From: Dicaeum eximium
Taxonomy: Eukaryota > Chordata > Aves > Passeriformes > Dicaeidae
Direction of reading: 5' to 3'
DNA length: 64,000 nt
NCBI GenBank assembly: GCA_013396995.1
Contig: VWZP01007350.1
Location: 294,248 to 358,247 of the forward strand
Part shown: positions 50,777-63,708 of the stretch, one piece after another
Layout: each line of letters opens with the position of its first letter
How positions within the stretch are numbered: the first letter of the stretch is position 1
Made by a program: the position numbers and the translations under genes
Notes under the pieces: model-generated
What the model was told of the DNA's origin: nothing
What the model saw: the letters and a program-made list of their open reading frames with translations, nothing else
Databases searched by the model: none

Positions 50777-53700
50777 GAATCCTTACACAAGGCTCAAACA
50801 AGAAACTTATGTGAGGGAAGGTTTGTTATCTCCAGGAGAATCCTCAATTTCCTTCTAGAAAGTCTTTCTTTGCATTTAATCAGTCCCAATATACCTCAGA
50901 AAACCTGACTCAGCAGGCAAGTTGTTCAGACCAGAACCCTAGTTCTGAACTCATGATACAAACGATGTGGAGGAAATGAAAAGAAACTTCATAATCTCAC
51001 AGAAGTGTTGAAATTACTGACAGATTCATTCTAATTTTTCAAACAAGAAACACCAAACTATCTCCTCCTAAAAGAGCAGTTCTTTATTTACAGGCACCAT
51101 TATGCACTTGCAGGATAACAGCATTACTAATCCAAACATTGAGCTGGATCCAGAGAAAGGACTAACAACAGAGAAAGGAAGACGACTCAGTGAAAATAAT
51201 TTCAGTTTCTCTTTGTTTAGGTTGTATGTTCCTAACTCCTTCTCACTGCTGAGGATTTCCCAGCCCCTGGGCCTGCTGATTCTTTTTACCCTCTGCAATC
51301 CCCTGCCCTACCTGTCTTGGTGGCAGCTGTCACACAGCCCCACCTGCCATACTGGCCTTCCCCTCTAAATTTGCATGCTTCTCTCTGCAGCTAGCCTGAG
51401 CAGCACTGTAGGAATAAACTCCAGCATATTATAAATAATCTAATCTAGTGGGTAAAAAGAAATAATCTTAAAATCATTAAACCCTTACCTTAGCTATTTA
51501 TATTAGGTATTTTTGAACAGGGAAGAGAAGACAAAGAAAGGTGCTTTGATAATTTTGTTGCGGGTTTTTTTCTTCCAGTACAGTGCTTTAGGCAAATTAT
51601 TTTCCACAGGAAAAAAAAAAACAAAACAACAAACCCAAAATACAACATAGCAACCCTATAGTAAAAATATGGGCAATGCCTTTCTTTTTAATAATATAAA
51701 TTATTGCCAGCTGACTGATGAATCCACTCTGGGCAACATGACACAGTTTACAACCTTAAGGATTACAGTAGTCCAGATGCTATCATCTTAATTGGAAAAG
51801 CAGAGTATTGCCAACTGTCCATGTTAGAAAATGGAAGATTGCATTCTTATTATTTTTCCTTCACATTCCCCTGCTTTCCTTTCCTCTAAACAGCCAAAAA
51901 CTATTAGATCCTTTGTATGGTTTTCTTTATTGAAGTCTTTTTATCAGCTTATAAAGACAGCATTTTTGAGACAACGTAAGTCCCACTGCATGAGAGCTCA
52001 GCATTCCCATTCCCTACACTCTCATTTTCCTATCAAGAAGGGGAAGATGGAGGAAAACCTTTTCAAACATCAAGTTCACCCCAAGAAAGTGTCTGAGCTT
52101 AAGCTCTGTGTCAATAATTACATCACAGTAATTACGTCAAATGCGATAGGTCACAAGCAGTAATTACAGTGAGAGAGGGAAGAGGGATAACTAAGTTGTT
52201 ATGGTAATCATCCACAGGACAGGAACTCCCTGGTCTGACTTCTCTTGTTCTCCTCTTAGCTGTGTGCCAGAACAACTGTTTGGAGCACTTGTAAACTTTT
52301 TATGCAGTTACCTCATGCTACTGCAAAAAAATATAATTATCTATTTAAGGCACATAGGGACTTTCAGAAACATCTGACAAGGTGCTGAGCTAAATTGGCA
52401 AGGCTCAGGCTAATGCCCTAGCCTCATTGTTCCTTTTCTCTGTCCTTGGGAGAACCACTTAAATCACAGTGTCTGAACTTCCCCTCTGCAAAAAGCTCTC
52501 CTAGACTGTAGACTATGTGTCACCAGGTTAGCTCCTTTTGTGGGGTGGGGAAGGGACAGTCACAATGCTTAGTTACACAATGTAAAATAATTCCAGTTGC
52601 GTTTATGCATGTGGAGCAGCTGGTGAAAACCTTCTTTAGGTCTGTCTTCCTTCAAAGTATCCAGAAATACTCCCTTGTGATGCGGCCAGTTTGGGAAGGA
52701 ACAGGGAGGAGGAAGAAGAGGCTTGAGCCAATCTTTTGATGCAGGCAGTGATTTAAGGGAGATTGTTTCCATGCAGTTCAAAGGCAGTTCTCTCCCGCAC
52801 AATTGCTAAACAGAACAACACATTCCTACTGCTGGGATGTGCTTATAATCCTTCTAGGACAGGCTATGAGGATGGGAGTTACAGAAGCATCCAAGGGAGT
52901 TAAGGACAAACCTCTTTGATGTCTTAGTGGGATTTCTGCTCCTAAATTCCCTAGATACTGTGAAAACCCCTTTTGCTCTATATTTTTTGACTCCTTTTAG
53001 AATACGTGGAAGAAAGGCTTCTTCTAGTGCATTTTTTGTGAGATCAGAATCATCTCACAGTATTTCCTAAAGGAAAATCTGTCAGTGGCAACCGCCTCAT
53101 TCCAGCAAATTGCATTGTACAGGTTTCTTTGTTGAGAAGGTGGTAAGAGTAGAGACAGTGAGATGCTCTGTGATGGTGGGGTCTTGATGGACTGATGAGA
53201 TATTTACTACTTTTGAAAGGTGACAAAGTTCTCAATGCTGGAGGCACTCTGGAGCTCTGCCTGTAGGGTAAAATGAGTGGAAAATATACATGGAAATAAA
53301 AAAAAAGGCACTATAGCAATTAAAACAAGATATGTGATATTAGAGGGTAGAAAAACGCTTAGTTTAAACAGCATAAAATTACATAAATAGCACAGTGTGA
53401 AAAAAACAAATTAACAGGTCCAAGATGTAACACTCTGTGGGTTTATTCCAGAAGTCATAACACCAGTTTACTCTGCACCAGTTGCCTACTGCAACCTTCA
53501 TGTCTGATTTTGTATTACAGTCATTATGGTTTGTATGTAATGTATGACCATGCATGTAAAATAAGTCACCAAGTCACTCTTTCTAACCTTTTAAATTCTC
53601 AGTTCCTCATCTCAAAACAAGACACAGAGTAGAACTGAAAAAGAGAGAAAGATTGTTTAAGGGGTGGAATGGTTTTCATATGTGTAATGACTATAGCTCT

Positions 53701-56475
53701 TCAACCTGGAAGAAAGACAGCTGAGTGGGTGTATGATAGAGATGTTTAGAACATGAGTGGAATGAAGACAGTAAATACAGAATCAGTATTCATTGTTTTT
53801 TCCAAAACAAGGACTACAGTGCATCAAATGAAACTAGCAGGTAGAAATTTTAGAAGAAAAGACATTACAGTGCTTTGCGGCATAGTTGTGGAAGTCATAA
53901 CAAGGCGTTAGAGGAGCTAAAATTTACATTTGTTCAACAACTGATAAACTCAGACAAGAAAAATCCACAAAGGGCTATTGAATGGGAAAATAATACATTT
54001 AATTTCAGAAAAACTGAACTGCAAGTTGCTGAAGGGCATGAGAGTGTGTGGACAATGTTGCTGTTCTGTTTTTATCAACTTCTGTGGGTGCTAATGGTGT
54101 CATGGGAGACACCTATAAGTCCCATCTAGTCCTGGCTCATATTGTTTCTCAGCATGGCTCCTCTCAGGTCTGAGCTTTCAGCACACAGAGCCAGCAGTGA
54201 TGGGTTTTATTTGTTGTGTTTTGCTGACTGGAGAGGAAGCCTTTGGCCCTGGTGTGGTCCTGCCTTCAGCTGCAGCTCAGCGCTGTGGCCCGTCCTTCCC
54301 GTGGCTGCTGAGCTGTTCCAGTCACACATGGAACACAGAGAGGCTCTGGGATTTGACAGAAATGCTGTCTGTGTGCACAGGTGTGCTTTGGGCTAGAAGG
54401 ATGAGCAATTCAGCCGCAGAACCAAGCGTCTGTACAGAAAATATTTTTTAATATGAATAAAAGAAGATTAATATTATAGATGATTATGCTCTATTCCTCT
54501 TCTTACTGAGGGACTTCAAAGTGAGTAAACTCTACTGTTTCTTAATATTTCCATAAGTGGAAATGTAGCTAATGTTATTCAAGCTTTCATGGTTTTTTTC
54601 TTTAATTCTTCTCATCCCTCCAACATGTGACCAAAAAAAAAAAAAAAGTGGGTGTTCTAATTAACCTTTTGCTTAATCATAATATATTCAATATATAATA
54701 TAAAACATAATATTTCACCCCTGCTGGCACTACAAGATTGGACAGGAAGGTCACGGGGTGGCCATGCTGAAAACAAGGAGTAAGTGTGAGACGGAATGGG
54801 GGACAAATGGGAGAAAGATGAATTTGTGATAGCACAATCAGTTCTGTGTGACTGTTTGGGTAGGAGGTACATCCAGAGCCACTGTCTATCCTACAGCCAA
54901 ACAATTTTCCCTTTTTTTGCTGCACTCTGTTGCCAACTAAATCCTACTACAGTATGTTGGTTCCCTTCACAAGATGTCTGACATCTGTGAATGCATTAGA
55001 GATGCCAGCTTGGTTTTCTGTGAATATGAAAAGCCACAATAAATCCAACACTTTGCACCTTTGCTTGATGAATGCTGTATAACTACAAGGATTTCCTTCA
55101 CTTTATTATAAAATACCATAAGGGAAACTTACAAAAAAAAAAAAAAAATCAGAGCTTCTTTGTACCAATTTAAAATAAACCCCACAACTTAAATTTGAGA
55201 TAGGTAGATGATTATGAGGACCAATCAGAGGTCACATACTTGTTTTGTCATGAGCTGAAATGGGAAATATTCTAATTAAAACTTGTAGTAGAAAGCTTTT
55301 TGCAAGTTTTCAAAGTTCAGTAGGCTTGGGATCTTATGAAGTGCTTAATAATGAAAAAAATTCTATGGAGAATTTTAAGGCAAGGAAGAAGAAACATGAC
55401 ATTTCTTAATTAGTCTGTAGCCTGTTTCCCCATTGGGCAACCACGCCTCTCAAAGCATTTTAAGTAAAGCAGTCTGCAAGCAGCTGCTTCTGTGACAGGC
55501 ATGTCTTTGCATATTCTCTGGATGGGTGTTTGATTTGGCATTTCAAACCCAGTCAGATCCAAGACAAGGAGGAAGAAATTGCCCAACAGTATTAAACCAT
55601 ATGAGCACCCAGGAGATATTTTCATTTTGTTACAGCAGTAAACATAACCATATAGCCTTTGATTCATCTGCAGGGTTTGTTAAGACCTTCACCACCTACC
55701 AAGAGATGAGCTCTTACTATTGTTTTCAAAGTTGAGCTGTACAAACCTTTTTCACCTGGACAAACACACCTAAGTTAAAATATATATCCTATCAATTTAC
55801 ATTCAAAGAAAAAAGTAGAGATATGCAAAACATGAAAAAAGGTAGAAAATAGAAACTCAGAGAATCAAGACAGAAAAATGTACATTTAGGGGATGGGAAA
55901 GACAAAAGTCTGAAATAGCAAATGAAAAGCAAAATATCTTCAGTGTTATTTTCTTGAAGCATATTATTATTTTTTGTATTTTCTATTGTCTTGTATCTCT
56001 TCTACCCATCATCTCTGGATCACAAATGACTGCAAAAGGCAATCAAAACAGATTTGGCTTTGTTAAGTCTTACTAAGTAAGACCATTCCAAGTGAAAACT
56101 CAGCCACTTTTCATTACCAAAGTGAGATCTCTGACCAAATCCTCTTTATCTCAGTATCATTTATTTTTCAACATTTATGTCCCCATTTCTTTTTTCTCAC
56201 TAACTTCTGTTTCCCTTATACATTCTTATTTTCCCTTCCTTTTCTTTTTTCATGGTTACCCTGCAAACACAAAGCAGAAATGGCAAAAGGATAATCTGGA
56301 GCAATCACCATTAAAGGGACATTAAAGCTATTAATTAATTCACTGGCAGTGGTACCAACAGCACACAACCACAGCAGACACTTGCAAACAACTCGACACC
56401 CGTGCCACTGTGATGGTTCTCAGTCACTGATGGCAATACAGGCAGGACTTTTCCCTCTGAGGGCTGAGCCCAGAG
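50777..56475. other. Unique AT-rich non-coding DNA
   Basis: No gene is recognised. Simple tracts: A-rich 51611-51641, poly-A 54633-54647 and poly-A 55133-55148. A GC-richer segment at 54230-54400 gives two overlapping 84-codon plus-strand frames without motifs. Confidence 0.55.
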
Positions 56476-56884
56476 GATCACAAAATCAGCAAAATGGTTT
56501 GAGTTGGAAGCAGAGAATGGTTAGATGACCCCACAGATCATCTAACTGAAAACCCCCGCAACCCAAGAGCAGGGACACCTTCCACTAGACCAGGTTGTTC
56601 AGGGCCACATCCAGCTTTGCCATGAACACTGACAGGCACAGGGCAGCCAAAACTCTGGGCAACCTGTTCCAGTGCCTCACCGCCCTCACAGTAAAGATTT
56701 TCTTCCTAATACCTAATCTAAAGCTACATTCTTTCAGTTTGGAGCTGTTAACTCTTTGTCCTGTACCTGTCCAGGTTCCCTGTAGGATCCCTTCAAGCAC
56801 TGGAAGGTGCTAAAGGTCTGCTGGAGCCTTCTGTTCTCCAGGTTGAACAGCCCCAGCTCTCTCAGCCTGTCTCTGTAGGAGAGG
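56476..56884 (-). mobile_element. CR1 LINE fragment with end of its reading frame
   Basis: The longest clear CR1 in the window. Read on the plus strand it runs from 'aggatcacaaaatcagcaaa' through 'accaggttgttcagggccac', 'ggcaacctgttccagtgcct' and 'ttcttcctaatacctaatct' to 'cccagctctctcagcctgtc'. The minus-strand frame 56800-56585 translates to a remnant of the C-terminal part of the CR1 protein, with the conserved HWNRLP motif and a RKKIFTVR-like stretch before it. It is 5'-truncated and not mobile. A 19-bp tandem repeat begins about 50 bases beyond its 5' edge. Confidence 0.94.
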
Positions 56885-56934
56885 ATAAATAAAAACTTTA
56901 GCATATAAAGAGCTAAGAGCTTAGAGCCTTTTAA

Positions 56935-56972
56935 GTTTTCTTACAGGTCTCCAGTTTTCTTACAGGTCTCTC
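56935..56972. repeat. 19-bp tandem repeat, two copies
   Basis: The unit 'gttttcttacaggtctcca' at 56935-56953 is repeated with one change at 56954-56972. A partial third match (caggtctccag) follows at about 56982-56992. It lies just outside the CR1 5' truncation point. Confidence 0.85.
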
Positions 56973-59375
56973 TCCTAAGAGCAGGTCTCCAGCTCCTGTA
57001 AAATGAGTGCTTTAGTGAATTCCATGCTGTGTTTAGGAGATGCATGGAGGAAGAAATCTGTGGTACAGGAAGCCTTAGTACTTCTACAAGAAACTGGAAT
57101 GATGACATATATTCTTCAATGCCATCTGCTGGCACTTTATTTAATAGTGAATTTTCCGAAAATATCTACATTTAACATGTTGATAAAAACAGGACTCTGA
57201 AGTTTCATATTGTTTAGATTTCAATGCCTGGCCAAAGAGAAACATGAATCTGTATTGCTCATGACCATTGCTCCACTTCCCCCCGTTACCTTATGACCTA
57301 TAAGGATATGTCATGGATTTTTAGAGTGGCAGGAATAATTGAACTATTTAAAGGGCCTATTTAATCTCTAACTATTTTCAAAATTTTTATTCTATTAACT
57401 ATTTCATACAGTAACAATACAGAATAATATTTTTAACTGGTAAGGAAGGTGTCTGAGATACTCAATTTACAGGGGATTTCCTAAATCTATATAAAAATAT
57501 ATATAATCTATATCTATATATAAAAATAATGAGAGCACTAATAATTACAATGAATGTGCTTTCAGTCAATATTTCACCCACAGCCATTAACTGGAGCTTT
57601 TCCTTGCTCTTTCCTGAGTCTGTGGGCTCAGTGCACAGAGCGAACACTGACCTTACAAAGCAGAGATATATTTATAACAGGACCAACAGCTGAAAAATCA
57701 GAAGACTTGTAAGAAGCTTAATGTGCAAAAGAGCTTGATGCTGGGGTGAAAGGGAGGGCACTGGGACAACCAGTGCTTCTGATCTCTGCCTAGTCTCCTT
57801 TTAACATAATGACAAATGATCCTCAATGATTTCTACATTATGGACTGCTGATTACACTTAAATTATTTTGAAAGGTTAGATTTATGTTAAATTAACACTT
57901 TCTCATGATTTCTACAATAAGGCTGTCCATTGCTGTCACAAACTGTAAAGGAGCTTTTGCAGTATCCTATGTTAGTCTTGAGAGGTCCAATTCTGTAAGA
58001 AATTTATCAAGAAGTTATGCAACTAAGATTGTTTTCATACTTCTTCCATTTGAGAGGAGCAGCAAGGTGGTTCCTTAATTTTATTGGCACACATTGTATT
58101 CACCCTTTTGTGTACTATTTTAATTATTCCAGGACTAACATAATTCAGAAAGCCTTCAAAGTAATCAGACTATAAATCAATGCAAATTATTAACCTATTA
58201 ATATTTTAAAGTTTATGGAAACACTTCAAACACCACATACCAAATTCGGCATTCACTTACTGTCCCTGCAGAGTTAATCCAGGGGGAAAAAGTGGCCCCA
58301 TGTCACAGGGAACACAACCAGACTAAAATTACTTAAATAGCACAAGAAGATTGGAATGGTTTGTGACATGTAGCATGTCATTCCCCATTGTCTTGCACAT
58401 TTTGTAGTCATTTATATCAATAGATTTATACCAATATCTGTAAATGGCACACACATATGTGATTGTATTCCCAGGAAACCCGAAGATACCAGACCCCGTT
58501 TTTACAGATACTGCACAAAGAAATGGACGACAATTTATGCCCTGTTATTCATCCATGAATGACTAATTTAAGGTTTTGATCTACACAATATTCATATCCT
58601 TTTAAATTATGTGAAAGCTACTCCTTTTTAATAATGGTGCCTCTTACCCATATTAATACGGAAAAAATTACTTGCGTTTAAAAAATCCTATTTGGTCTTT
58701 CTGTGCAATGACTTACTAAATATTCTGGAGATTCATTGACTCTTTAATTTCTGAATTCAGTATGAAACAAATGGATAAATCTTTTCAGGAAACAGGCAGG
58801 TTAAGAAGCCACAGATGTTCTGTAAGCCAAAATGTAGAGGCAATCATTCAGCTCCAAAAAGAAAGAAAGAAACAAACAAAAAAGAGAATAAGTTTGAAGA
58901 TAAAGTCAAATGCTTGTCAGCCTACCAATGACCCCATTCTTACTACATTTTAGAAGATCAACTCCTCCAATTAAAATAATTTTTAAAACCCCTAGAACAG
59001 AAAAGGCCTATATTTCATGAATGCATTGAATATATTTTCTGTGCTCTCACCACTGAGACCTACAGAAGTTAAGTTACTGAGTTTCAGAAGAAAGAGGATG
59101 GGCACTTTTTTGGAATGACTGACATTTATACACATAGGTTTGTATAATGGGAAAACTATCAGGTTTTGGTACAGTGTTCAGTGGTGTAAGTCAGATTTTT
59201 TCCAGCTAGACCTGATCCAAACTGTGCTATAGCTATGAATTAAAAAATAAGGACTGAAAAATTGTTGATATGGCTTTCTGATAAGCTCAAAATTAAATCA
59301 ATCATATATCAAGCTATTGGAAAATTAACTTCTTTTTAGCAGCCTCTAATTTTAAAACTTCTGCAACTATTCTAG
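56973..59375. other. Unique AT-rich non-coding DNA
   Basis: No gene is recognised. A degenerate AT microsatellite lies at about 57490-57530. Confidence 0.6.
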
Positions 59376-59499
59376 GCATGAAGCTTTCAAGAGAGAGGAG
59401 GAAATGATATATCCTGCTCTAATGATAGGCATAGAAAATGAACAAGAGCTGATATCTCCCAACAGAACGAGGAAGAGAAAGTACCAGATGTGGCCACAG
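59376..59499 (+). CDS. Weak candidate internal exon (unrecognised)
   Basis: An open block of 124 bases lies between an acceptor-like site (cut after 'actattctag', 59375) and a donor-like site (CCACAG|GTAGAA, cut after 59499). Read with one base completing a codon and then 41 codons, it is acidic at first (REEEM), then has a basic stretch (NRTRKRKYQ) and ends in WPQ. The frame continues open past the donor to a stop at 59593-59595, so the splice model is not required. The polypyrimidine tract before the acceptor is poor. I recognise no family, and a chance frame is the likeliest explanation. Confidence 0.17.
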
Positions 59500-61966
59500 G
59501 TAGAAACACTGAATGATCTGCCACAGTGCTGTATCACCAACGATTTGGCACAACCATATCTTGTTCTATCAAACACTCCTTGTGATGGCAAGTGAATTGT
59601 TCCCCTAGAATTTAGAGCAAGGAAAGTAAAGGGGAAAAGGAAGTAACATTCCTCATGACTGAAGTGATAAACCAATATACTCTAAAATCACAAAGACTGA
59701 AATATGCTCTTTGTATAAATCCATAGGATTTAATTCAAGGATGAATTCAGGATGAATGTTGCTACCTAGCCTCAAATTAGAATAAAGATTTTAAAAAATA
59801 AAATGCACAACAGCCTCATTTCCTTTCATGAAGCTACACAGATTTACATGCACCTATCATTTATTCCCTTCTCTTGATTAGAAACCGAAAATTTAATGTC
59901 CATGACATAAATGGCTGAAATTAAGGACAGCTAGAGTCTCTAATTTAAAAAAGCTGCTCTGAAATGCATCTTTCACAAAAAAGCTTGATCTTTTGGTTTT
60001 GATCAAAACTATCAGATTTTTTATCAAAGCTGCAAAGTATTTTGACAAACAAAAGAAATGAAATCATGAGCAAATGAGGAAAAAGAAAAAAGATTTTCCT
60101 TTGTGAGAATTTAAAAAAAAAAAAAATCACTCAGAGGCAAAGATAAAAAGTAGTCCAGTACAGTACCTATGTGAGCAGTCAGAGAACCTCTTGAACTAAA
60201 TGACAAGGAGTACCCTGCCCAGAGGGATTATTCTGGTGAGAGCAGTGGTACCATGCATCAGGGAAAAAAGCACTCCTGTTCCACAGTCAGGAAAGGGATA
60301 GGGGCTATTTCCAAAAGTGTCCACTACGTGCATTCAGTCCTTTCTCACTAACATCAAACAAAACTTCCAGCAGGATTAAGTTTCTGAGCCTTCTAAAATG
60401 GAAACTGTAATACTCAGAATATTCTCTGAAATCTGTGGGAAAAAAAAAAGAAAGAAAAAAGTCTGAGGGAGGGCTTTTAGAGAACCACAGTATAGAGGGC
60501 TCTAGGATTATTAACTGGATTTCAAAATTTCCACTAATTTGATCTAACAACATGAAAAGTGACAAAATTTAGTACAGGTGGGTTAGAAGTAGTACCCTTA
60601 TATTGTGATATTGCAATAAAATCACTGTCTTAGGAGGAAGCACTGCATCTCTACAGCATCACAATTGCAATAGGAAAGCAATTTCCAGTGTTTTCAAGTT
60701 ACTTAAAATACTGTTTGGGTTCATGAATGTTAGGGAAAAAAATTCCCAACAGCAGGATTTCCTAGCCTATAAGACAGTCCCTTTAGAGAAGTAAAGGAAT
60801 TCACCATGGTTTCCTAATTTAGGAAGGATAAGACAAAGTGCTGGAAGATATCCTGTAGTAAACAACATAACATTTGCCAGTGAGTTGCACAAGATGACCT
60901 AATATACCTTTGCATAAGCCTGTGATTTAGCCAGATGCTCTAATTAAGAATATTCATCTGAGAGTGATGAGACTGATTACTAAGCAGAGCTGCAAATTTT
61001 TGGGAAAATCTGTCTCATGAACAGTCCCATTTTTAAAAAGAAAAGTAAAGCCCAGTAAGTGGACAAAGTCATAAAATCTAAGTCAATTATAAGCCAGATT
61101 AAACATTATAAGCCAGATTAAAAAAAAAATCAGAATAATTAGCTGTTAGGAAAATACACTTTTTCCTTTTCTTGAAAATGCTTCGAATTTCTTTCTGTTG
61201 TCCCAGTTAAGGGAAGGATTTGGGATCTGTTCCTGCCCCTAGGTGTCTGCTTGAAGATACACTTGAAAACTAGTTGGAAATTATTGTCCAGAGGAGAAAA
61301 AAAGCTTTTCTTCGTGAAGTGTAGGGGAGGGGTAGTACAAGTATACAAAACTATATATAAATTGAGCATAGTGCCTGTCTCAGCATCCACGTATCATGCA
61401 GTCCTGTTGTTGATGCATGGATCTCTCTCTTATATATTATATTTGGGATCCATTAGTAAGAGTAGCCATTCACTCTGTGCCACAGGTACCCAAACTGTTC
61501 TGAGTTATATTACTGCACTGACACAAAGTTTCTAGCAAAAATGTTTACCACTGCTCAAAAAAAACACAGTTGGTAAAATGTACAGCCTTCTCCAAATGCA
61601 CCATTTCACAGGCTGAATTTTTTTTCTGCTCTTGTTAAATCGGAAACACAAAAGTTTGTTTGCTCAAAGCAGATGGTTGAGTTTTCAGTCAGGAACACAC
61701 ACTTGCATCACCTGCCCAGCAAAGCCTGGATTAATTTAATTTTCAAGCATTTTTGATCTCTTTTAACTCCATTTCTCCAAGCAAAAAGCTCAGAGTATTT
61801 AGGTGAAGTCATGTGTTTGAAACAAAGGCTAGAAGTGCCTTTAAATTGATTTTTCTTTATCATTTTCTATTATTTAATTAAGTGGGGCTACTTCCAGAGA
61901 TTACCTGCAGGTACATTGTCCACACAGCAAACATTATTATATAGAGAGAAAGTGCAACAAACACAG
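59500..61966. other. Unique AT-rich non-coding DNA
   Basis: Nothing recognisable is visible beyond simple tracts: A/G-rich 60433-60461, poly-A 60113-60126 and a 19-bp doublet (attataagccagattaaa) starting at 61086 and 61105. Confidence 0.55.
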
Positions 61967-62496
61967 TGTTGTGGTATAACCTCAGCCAGCAACTCAGCTC
62001 CAGGCAGCTGTTCACTCGCTCCCCCCTGGTGGGAGGGAGGGAATCAGAAGTGAGAAAATTTGTGTGTTGAAATAAAGACAGTTTAATAGGGAAAGCAGAG
62101 CAAGGAATTTATTCTCCACTTCCCATGGGCAGGCAGGTGTTCAGCCATCCCCAGGAGAGCAGGGCTCCATCACACATAACAGTGACTTGGGAAGACAAAT
62201 GCCAGCACTCTCAGCCTTCCCCCTTCCCCCTTCCTCCCAAAGCTTGATATGAAGGTCTGGACTATCCCTTGGGTCAGTTGGGACCACCTGTGCTGACCTT
62301 GTCCCCTCCCAACTCCTTGTGGACCCCCGGCCTTTCCCTGGTGCGTGAGGAGCAGAAAAAGGCCTTGGCTTGGTTTAATGCTGCTCAGCAGTAAGGAAAA
62401 CATCCCTGAATGATCAGCACTGCTTCAAGCACATACCCAAAACACAGCCCATGCCAGCTATAGGGGGAGAATGAAGCAGCCCAGCCAAATGCAGCA
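61967..62496 (-). mobile_element. Solo LTR of an avian endogenous retrovirus
   Basis: The reverse complement of the same broad LTR family seen at 30.5 kb. The plus strand opens with the 3' terminus ('tgttgtggtataacctcagc') and runs through the pyrimidine-rich and polyadenylation part; the AATAAA signal is read on the minus strand at 62113-62108. It ends with the 5' terminus near 'ccagccaaatgcagca'. No internal viral genes adjoin it, so it is a solo LTR of about 530 bases. Ends are given by eye and no target duplication is evident. The TATA region is degraded compared with the copy at 30.5 kb. Confidence 0.92.
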
Positions 62497-63498
62497 CCAT
62501 GCCATGGCAGGGCACAGGGACAGGGCTGTCACCTGGGCTGTGCAGGGCAGTGTCCTGGCACCTCCCACACACAGAGCAAGGTGAGGGCTCTTCTGAACCA
62601 GCCAAGCCTGCCAGGGGAAGGCTGTGGGGTGTGGAGGGTGATGTTCAGCAAGACTAGTGTAGAACTCTTCAAGCAGGTGAGAGAGATATCACTAGAAATA
62701 ATTTGATGGAATTGATAAAGGGGAAATTTCAGTGTAATATTTTGACGCTCTCATCAGTGTCACCAGGACCGGCGAGACTTGTTCAAGTGTGTAATAATCA
62801 TCCAGGAAAACAGATGAAATTTTGTCACAAGAAAAATGGAAGAATAATTTGACACATCATTCAGATGTACACTTTCTGAAGGAGTTCTGTACCAGCTGGT
62901 AGATAGGACAAAGCAGCTCTTTTCTAGGTCTAGAGCCAACTTCTTATCAGCATCTCTTCTCTGAAATTAGGAGAGCAATTCTACCTTATATCTGACAACT
63001 TGACACTGAATTTCTGTGAGGCTTAATGTCTACCTACAAAACACCTCCACTGAAGTCTCACAGGGATTTTGACTCTGCAGTAATGTGACATGAAAATTTC
63101 CAAATTGGTAACAGAAAACTCAAATACATCGTAGGAATAAGTAATTATTTCTTGCTAAAATATCTCTATTTTGACAGTGCAAGAGACCTGATGCCTATGA
63201 TAATTCCATGCCAGTAGTGGAAGGCAGAAAAAAATCTGTTACTTTATGGACGAGGAGGCGTGTTTAAAAAATGTTGAAATATCCCTTGTTTTAAATGCAA
63301 GGCAGTTTTCAGAAAAAAAAAAAAAAGGTGATTCTCATTTCAAAGTATTTTATCTGTAAGCTGAACTTTTCCCCTTTAAGAGAATAGACACCTCTGCAAA
63401 AGGAGTTGATATTAGGATACTCATTACAGGGCAATTATAGTTTACAGCAAAGGCAGTTCTGGAAGTTCCATAAAAATCTTCTGCCCCTTTTCCACTGG
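62497..63498. other. Unique non-coding DNA
   Basis: Nothing recognisable is visible. A 14-base poly-A lies at 63313-63326. Confidence 0.6.
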
Positions 63499-63708
63499 TC
63501 ATAGATCACATAGATCACATTTTCCAGGCTCAGACATCAGAAGCCTCATAAGTGAGTAATCCTTAAAGAGTTTGCCTTCATCTTTTGCAACCTGCAGGGA
63601 CAGGTTTTCTCTGAGATCCGACAGCTCACTGATGGTAAATGGTTCAGGTGAGACCATTTTCTCCAGCAGTTTTATCCTCACTGAAGTTAAACCCACTGCA
63701 CTGAGTAC
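63499..63708 (-). CDS. Candidate terminal exon (unrecognised)
   Basis: On the minus strand a frame of 69 codons runs from 63708 to a stop at 63501-63499. Its translation has balanced, amphipathic, protein-like composition (for example LLEKMVSPEPF, then SELSDLRENL and KLFKDYSLMRLL) that stands out from random frames nearby. Just upstream is a strong polypyrimidine tract (plus-strand purines at 63721-63752) and an AAACAG acceptor at 63716. Splicing exactly there would not keep this frame open, however; acceptors further in (after 63701, 63696 or 63681) would. The last codons come from a tandem doubling of the 9 bases tgtgatcta, giving CDLCDL before the stop. No family is recognised. It could be a real last exon, a decayed one, or chance. 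Confidence 0.28.
   Translation of the reverse strand, partial: VLSAVGLTSVRIKLLEKMVSPEPFTISELSDLRENLSLQVAKDEGKLFKDYSLMRLLMSEPGKCDLCDL

Noticed and set aside
56585..56813. Open frames on both strands in the 56.5-kb CR1
   Set aside because: The minus frame is the decayed end of the CR1 protein and the plus frame is its shadow. Neither is a host gene.
62170..62403. 77-codon minus-strand frame in the LTR at 62 kb
   Set aside because: LTRs carry no coding capacity here. The translation is of regulatory sequence.
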